From: GCA-2716065 sp036123135
Lineage (GTDB): Bacteria; Bacteroidota; Bacteroidia; Flavobacteriales_D; Parvicellaceae
NCBI GenBank assembly: GCA_036123135.1
Contig: JAZADZ010000037.1
Location: 1-12,331 of the forward strand
Reading direction: 5' to 3'
DNA: 12,331 nucleotides
In this document: one piece after another, positions 8,493 to 12,331 of the stretch
Numbering within the stretch: position 1 is the stretch's first letter
Layout: every line of letters starts with the position of its first letter
The notes under the pieces: model-generated
Databases searched by the model: none
What the model was told of the DNA's origin: nothing
What the model saw: only the letters and a program-made list of their open reading frames with translations
Made by a program: the position numbers and the translations under genes

Positions 8493-8699
8493 TCATTCGA
8501 CTGGACAGCTCGAATGTCCGAACATTTTATAAATCATACAAACCCCAGAGACGGCATTGAAAATAAGTATACCACCTATTACTAGTGAAACATAAGAAAG
8601 CAAGCTTGCATTCATGAAAAATGGAATAAGAAGAAGAATTCCAATAATTGCTCGTATCACTCTCTCTTTGTTGCTTTGGTTGATCTTAAACATGTTCAT
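8493..8699 (-). CDS. DUF2892 (YgaP-like transmembrane) small membrane protein, 68 aa
   Basis: A short basic N-terminal region (INQSNKERVIRAIIG) leads into two hydrophobic segments (about residues 17-29 and 33-50) separated by a small loop. A C-terminal GVCMIYKMFGHSSCP with Cys54 and Cys65 follows. This is the pattern of the DUF2892 family, the membrane part of YgaP-type proteins, here as a stand-alone unit without a rhodanese domain. Its job is unknown; relatives are often linked with sulfur or oxygen handling, which I cannot test here. The start is either the ATG at 8699 (MNMF) or the internal ATG at 8693; the first is used. It is convergent with the deacetylase gene, with 37 bp between the stops. 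Confidence 0.82.
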   Translation of the reverse strand: MNMFKINQSNKERVIRAIIGILLLIPFFMNASLLSYVSLVIGGILIFNAVSGVCMIYKMFGHSSCPVE

Positions 8700-8876
8700 T
8701 AATTGTTAGATTTTAAATTTAATCAATTTAGACTAAATTTTGCAGGAACAAATTGAATTAAGTTCATCATACGGAGCAGCAGCAGTTAAAATTTTTCAAA
8801 GAGACCATCAAAACAAAAATTAATTTATGGCACAATAATTGGTATTTTTTTTGTAAACCACTTTACACTTTTTGCT
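8700..8876. other. 177-bp intergenic region with a short coding-like remnant
   Basis: This spacer separates the divergently transcribed DUF2892 and lectin genes. No convincing Bacteroidota promoter (TTG / TAnnTTTG pair) was found: the TACACTTTTTG at 8864-8874 sits too close to the ATG at 8877 to leave a leader. A 27-codon stretch from TTG 8740 to TAA 8821-8823 reads QEQIELSSSYGAAAVKIFQR and onward, which looks protein-like. It has no ATG and an in-frame stop just upstream (8734-8736), so it may be a gene remnant or chance. Confidence 0.4.
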
Positions 8877-11021
8877 ATGTTTCAATTATTTCAACGAACG
8901 ATTTTATACCTTTTATTATTAATGTTTAGCTCAGCGCTAATGGCTCAAAATCGGGCTACTGCAACTAAATTTGGATACTATAGATACATTCCAGAAAGAT
9001 TAAATTGGGAAGAGCACAAAAAACGAGCTACTCAGATGGGTGGTCAGCTTGCATGTATTACCAATGCAACTGAAAATGAACAAGTTAGAAGAATCGCAGA
9101 TGGAGAAATTGTATGGATTGGAGGAATTCGTAGAAACTGTGGCAACGGACCTGGTCCTGAACACTGGAGGTGGTCCAATGGAAAACCATGGAATTACACC
9201 AACTGGAGTGCTGGAGAGCCCAACAACCATGCTGAATTAAACGAAAATCGCGTTTGGTTGTACGATACTGGAAAATGGAATGATGCTCCTTCGTGGGTGG
9301 AGCTCCCAGCAGTGTATGAAATACCTTTCCAATTTGATTCTGAAAAAAAGAAGACAAGCACATCCAAACAAAGCATGAGACCACAAATGAGTATCGTTCC
9401 TCCGTCTGGGACGTGGCACGGACAGTGGCAGACCATGGTTGGTGCGAAAGTTATAGACCGGGGTAATGATGACCTGATGCTCACCTTTCATGATAATGGT
9501 ACGATCACAGGTGGAGCCACCGATCCTCGTAATGGGACTTTTAAGGTCACTGGTACATGGAGCCCAAACGGCAAAGTCAAATTTACTTACTCCAACCCTG
9601 GCAATGGGAATCATGGGGAGACTGCACACGGCCAAGTGAAAGGAAACCGCATGGAGACGGACTGGAAAAACAGGCATTGCAGCGGGAAAGCCCAGTACAA
9701 GTTCGATCAGTCCTCTTTAAAAGATATCAACTCGTCGGTCGTAAAAAATCTCAACGTCTCCGGGGCGGGGAGTGTTGAAGTGAATGGAAGCTACGTATTC
9801 GTGGCTGGAGAGCATCCAAATCGAATCTTTGAGACCGAACCTGGCCATTATCAACACACAACCAATCCAGCGATTTTCATTGGATTTCAAAACTGTGGGA
9901 AATTATTTAATAAACCTGAATGGAACAAATGGGTGATTTTTACAGAAAAAGGAGCTCGTTATGCCGCTCATACTAATAAACAAATTAATGTTGCTCCTAG
10001 TATCGGGAAATGGGAAACAGTACACCATTGGCCCGCAGGAGTTGAGGAGGCTGGCTTCCATCCAGCACCAAATCTCAGTTATTACGAGGATCAGCCTAAA
10101 ACCAATCCCGCTAAGCATTCTCCAAGCCTTTCTACAGAAAACATTCAAATTTTAGAGGCTATACCCGGAAAACCTGTGCGTTTTAAACTCAACAATCATC
10201 CAAGCAGTAACGATGCTTGGGTGGGCATCTATGCACCGGGTGCAAGCGACAAAGATCACGGAGAACAAAACAAACGATGGAAATGGCTCCGCGAAATCGA
10301 TGCGAACAACGTATCGTTTCCGAAGCAAACAGAAGGCGATTGGAGCATTAGAGTATTCTCAGATGGCGGATATACTCTATACGAAAGAAAAGATTTCACT
10401 GTTAAGCCCAAAGCTGAAATATTTTCAAAAAACCATAATACAAATCAGTATTATCAAAAAGAAATTTTAAATCAAACCATACAAAATAAAATCAATAATG
10501 AACCTTTGAGTTATTACAAGTTTATTCCAGAAAAGATGACTTGGGATGAGCACAACAATCGTGCTATTGCGATGGGCGGTAACCTCGCTTCTATTTCAAA
10601 TGCTTTGGAGAATGAACAAGTCCGAAACATTATTTATTGTGAGGGAGTGTGGATTGGTGGAATTCGAAAAGGATGCGGCAATGATACTGGTGCCGATCAT
10701 TGGTACTGGAGCAACGGTAAAGAATGGTCGTTTACCAATTGGCAGCAATATGAACCCAACAACTATGGGGAAGTAAACGAAAATAGAGTGCAGATGCTCA
10801 ACAATGGAAATTGGAATGATTTGCCAAACGAAATCCCAATGGCTGCAGTGTATGAATTGCCTTTAGAAAATACGGAAGACTATTATGAAAACACCAACGC
10901 TAATGATTATAAGGAGCCTAAAATCAAAAAAAGACCATTTAAATTTATATTAGGTCCTGCTATTGCTATCGGAAGTTTTTTCCAGTTTAAGAAGTTCAAT
11001 AAAATATCTACGAAAAATTAA
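8877..11021 (+). CDS. Secreted mosaic protein: two C-type lectin domains flanking three beta-rich domains, 714 aa
   Basis: A signal peptide (about 1-23, ending SALMAQ) is followed by a C-type-lectin-like domain at 34-149, with EPNN at 114-117 and WND at 134-136. A second copy lies at 546-661, exactly 512 residues later (EPNN 626-629, WND 646-648), and the two are about 55-60% identical by eye. EPN plus WND are the calcium and mannose-type sugar ligands of classic C-type lectins, so carbohydrate binding is likely. Between them sit three beta-rich segments: about 177-276 (GTWHGQW..., lipocalin-like barrel pattern), about 291-402 (VSGAGSVEVNGSYV...) and about 427-509 (Ig-like, DAWVGIY...GDWSIRVFSDGGYT). 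These look eukaryote-like to me. The end is a short hydrophobic patch with a basic tail (about 688-712). The product is predicted to be exported and to bind glycans; no catalytic motif is seen. The GC content jumps in the middle. Confidence 0.85.
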   Translation: MFQLFQRTILYLLLLMFSSALMAQNRATATKFGYYRYIPERLNWEEHKKRATQMGGQLACITNATENEQVRRIADGEIVWIGGIRRNCGNGPGPEHWRWSNGKPWNYTNWSAGEPNNHAELNENRVWLYDTGKWNDAPSWVELPAVYEIPFQFDSEKKKTSTSKQSMRPQMSIVPPSGTWHGQWQTMVGAKVIDRGNDDLMLTFHDNGTITGGATDPRNGTFKVTGTWSPNGKVKFTYSNPGNGNHGETAHGQVKGNRMETDWKNRHCSGKAQYKFDQSSLKDINSSVVKNLNVSGAGSVEVNGSYVFVAGEHPNRIFETEPGHYQHTTNPAIFIGFQNCGKLFNKPEWNKWVIFTEKGARYAAHTNKQINVAPSIGKWETVHHWPAGVEEAGFHPAPNLSYYEDQPKTNPAKHSPSLSTENIQILEAIPGKPVRFKLNNHPSSNDAWVGIYAPGASDKDHGEQNKRWKWLREIDANNVSFPKQTEGDWSIRVFSDGGYTLYERKDFTVKPKAEIFSKNHNTNQYYQKEILNQTIQNKINNEPLSYYKFIPEKMTWDEHNNRAIAMGGNLASISNALENEQVRNIIYCEGVWIGGIRKGCGNDTGADHWYWSNGKEWSFTNWQQYEPNNYGEVNENRVQMLNNGNWNDLPNEIPMAAVYELPLENTEDYYENTNANDYKEPKIKKRPFKFILGPAIAIGSFFQFKKFNKISTKN

Positions 11022-11057
11022 TGTAGAAAAAAAAAGTTAATTCTGTCATTTTAAATA

Positions 11058-12053
11058 TCAATAAAATGAAATTGAACCTACAAGAAAGAAATTTTTGTTT
11101 GAGAACAAGTTATTCTTATAATTAAATGAAAGTCGTTCAAAAGTTTGGCTACAATCGTTGAGGATAGATTTAAAAAATGTTCGGTAATCGTAGTCAAGGA
11201 AATATGACGCAGTGTAGTATTGATAATTTTTTGAAAAATATAGTATGATTTTATTTTGATTAGAATTTGTAAATTCAATTGAATAAAAATTATCGTTTTT
11301 GGTAATATTAAAATCATTTTCATTAGCAATTGAACAACTATTATAATCGTTAGCATAATAGTTATGATTATGACTTTCTTTAATATTTTGAGATACTTTA
11401 TATAGAAAAGTAGCTTTCTTATTGTTATTTAAAAGTATTGTCGCAACGTTTTCGTCTAAAAATTCAATACTCTTAATTAGATGTTCTTTTACAAAACAAC
11501 AAGAAATACCTTTTTGATTTATCATTGAATATGGAATATTAAAATTAATTCTGGAGTATCTATCATTAGTTTCTGAAATTTGTAAATAATTTAAATTGAT
11601 TTTTTTCTTTGAAATATCATTGTAGTATAAAACATCTGATTTTCCAGATGATGGTGTGTTAAATGACTCGATTATTTTACTCAAACTATCTATAGTTAGG
11701 TTCCTATTTAGTAAATCAATTTTATTTAATGAATCTTTTTGTTTTGTAAATTTAATTTGAGAATTTAAATCAATAATCTTTCTCTCAACTTCAATTATTT
11801 TATTGCCTAATTCATTTAATTTTTGATTTTTCTTTTCAATTATTCTTACTTTTTCGTCAAATTCGCTACTAATCTGATTTAACTCTTTTTCTTTAAGAAT
11901 AAGCAAATTTTTATTTTTTATAATTAATTCATTATTAGAAATAGAATCTTCTTTCAACTTATTAATTGTCTGAATCAAAACTTTTTTGCTCTGACCATTT
12001 ACAGTATAAAAAAAGGTTAAAAGAGTAATTATAAATGTTATTTTCATGCACAT
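11058..12053 (-). CDS. Secreted coiled-coil protein of unknown function, 331 aa, very AT-rich
   Basis: The N-terminus (MKITFIITLLTFFYTVNGQ) is a signal peptide, so the mature protein likely starts near SKK. Residues about 23-130 are a long helical, Lys/Glu/Asn/Ile-rich stretch with heptad-like leucines and isoleucines, consistent with a coiled coil. The remaining 200 residues are Asn/Tyr/Phe-rich and recognised by no family I know. The start may be ATG 12053 (MCMK) or the internal ATG 12047; the second gives a cleaner signal. Composition is extreme: by hand, 9 of 60 bases are G or C at 11701-11760 and 12 of 60 at 11281-11340, well below its neighbours, so it may be acquired or fast-evolving. 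It is convergent with the lectin gene (36 bp between stops) and lies upstream of the tRNA. Confidence 0.7.
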   Translation of the reverse strand: MCMKITFIITLLTFFYTVNGQSKKVLIQTINKLKEDSISNNELIIKNKNLLILKEKELNQISSEFDEKVRIIEKKNQKLNELGNKIIEVERKIIDLNSQIKFTKQKDSLNKIDLLNRNLTIDSLSKIIESFNTPSSGKSDVLYYNDISKKKINLNYLQISETNDRYSRINFNIPYSMINQKGISCCFVKEHLIKSIEFLDENVATILLNNNKKATFLYKVSQNIKESHNHNYYANDYNSCSIANENDFNITKNDNFYSIEFTNSNQNKIILYFSKNYQYYTASYFLDYDYRTFFKSILNDCSQTFERLSFNYKNNLFSNKNFFLVGSISFY

Positions 12054-12250
12054 TGAATTTCAATTTAAAAATATAAAATAAAGCCACAAAAATCTCGATT
12101 ATTGTGACTACCATTATTATTAGAGGTTTAAAGCTATATGACTATTTAAAACAATTAGACTGAAATAAAGAAGATCTTGATCCTCTAAACACACATAAAC
12201 AACCAGCTAACAGGGACTGAAACTACTCTGCTATTGTAGGTTTGAAGCAC
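12054..12250. other. 197-bp intergenic region between the coiled-coil gene and the tRNA terminator
   Basis: I find no gene here. A TTAGAGG / CCTCTAA pair (12120-12126 and 12182-12188) forms a 7-bp inverted repeat with a long loop, which I do not regard as meaningful. A TTTTTG...TAAATTG pair on the minus strand (12092-12061) resembles a Bacteroidota promoter but would start transcription almost at the coiled-coil ATG. Confidence 0.4.
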
Positions 12251-12279
12251 AAAAAAAGCCCCAACCAAAGGAAGGGGCT
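12251..12279 (-). terminator. Rho-independent terminator of the tRNA-Arg gene
   Basis: Read on the minus strand, AGCCCC (12279-12274) pairs with GGGGCT (12262-12257) around an 11-nt loop, forming a 6-bp GC-rich stem. It is followed at once by a run of T (about 7, to 12251). It lies about 5 nt downstream of the tRNA 3' end, so it is the natural terminator for that gene. Confidence 0.92.
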
Positions 12280-12283
12280 CTCG

Positions 12284-12331
12284 TGACCTCGGCAGGATTC
12301 AAACCTGCAACCGCCTGAGCCGTAATCAGGT
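12284..12331 (-). tRNA. tRNA-Arg (anticodon ACG), 3' part, cut by the window edge
   Basis: Minus-strand sequence from 12331 to 12284. An anticodon stem CCTGA / TCAGG closes a 7-nt loop TTACGGC, giving anticodon ACG (arginine). Next come a 5-nt variable segment (CGGTT), a T arm GCAGG / CCTGC with loop TTTGAAT, and the 3' acceptor strand CGAGGTC with discriminator A at 12284. The next bases (CGA) show that CCA is not encoded. The D arm and 5' acceptor lie beyond the window. No duplicated tRNA end is seen elsewhere in the window, so there is no sign of an attachment-site duplication. Confidence 0.95.

Noticed and set aside
9237..9677. 146-residue open frame on the minus strand inside the lectin gene
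   Set aside because: It lies antisense to a domain with clear motifs, and its translation has no recognisable features.
11078..11356. 92-residue minus-strand frame inside the coiled-coil gene
   Set aside because: It is an Ile/Leu-rich shadow in another frame of a very AT-rich gene.
12061..12092. Minus-strand TTTTTG / TAAATTG promoter-like pair
   Set aside because: It would place the transcript start within a few bases of the coiled-coil ATG, and the second box only partly matches the consensus.
12120..12188. TTAGAGG / CCTCTAA inverted repeat
   Set aside because: It has only 7 bp of stem with a loop of about 55 nt in AT-rich DNA, and is likely chance.

Overview
The window looks like an accessory or ordinary chromosomal stretch of an AT-rich member of the Bacteroidota, most likely a marine or aquatic Flavobacteriales relative. 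The support is compositional and architectural: low GC, TAA/TGA stops, short hydrophobic lipoprotein signals of the GCRK type, a membrane-anchored calcineurin-like phosphoesterase of the Bacteroidota kind, and a tRNA gene without an encoded CCA end followed by a strong intrinsic terminator. No plasmid, phage, integrase, IS element or CRISPR feature is visible.

Layout, left to right. (1) A plus-strand block holds a metallophosphoesterase whose membrane N-terminus runs off the left edge, a GNAT/FemAB-like acyltransferase 6 nt behind it, and then two lipoproteins 11 nt apart: a repeat (beta-propeller-like) protein and a PHB-depolymerase-type esterase. (2) A minus-strand operon, read from 7425 down to 4359, holds a MOSC protein, an unlisted 47-residue single-pass membrane microprotein, and a membrane-anchored penicillin-acylase-family Ntn hydrolase. 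The microprotein stop and the acylase start share one base (TGATG). The acylase end overlaps the esterase end by 27 bp. (3) A plus-strand HDAC-family deacetylase converges on a small DUF2892 membrane protein. (4) A large secreted protein (8877-11021) carries two paralogous C-type lectin domains at its ends with three beta-rich domains of eukaryote-like appearance between them. Part of that middle is strikingly GC-richer than its surroundings. (5) A very AT-rich, secreted coiled-coil protein of unknown function is followed by the 3' part of a tRNA-Arg(ACG) gene with its terminator, both on the minus strand.

Most of the products are predicted to be exported or membrane bound (phosphoesterase, both lipoproteins, microprotein, acylase, DUF2892 protein, lectin protein, coiled-coil protein), so the region is rich in cell-surface functions, but I see no single pathway linking them. 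The most unusual element is the lectin mosaic protein; the second is the translationally coupled microprotein. I do not see a clear defence, secretion or biosynthetic system.
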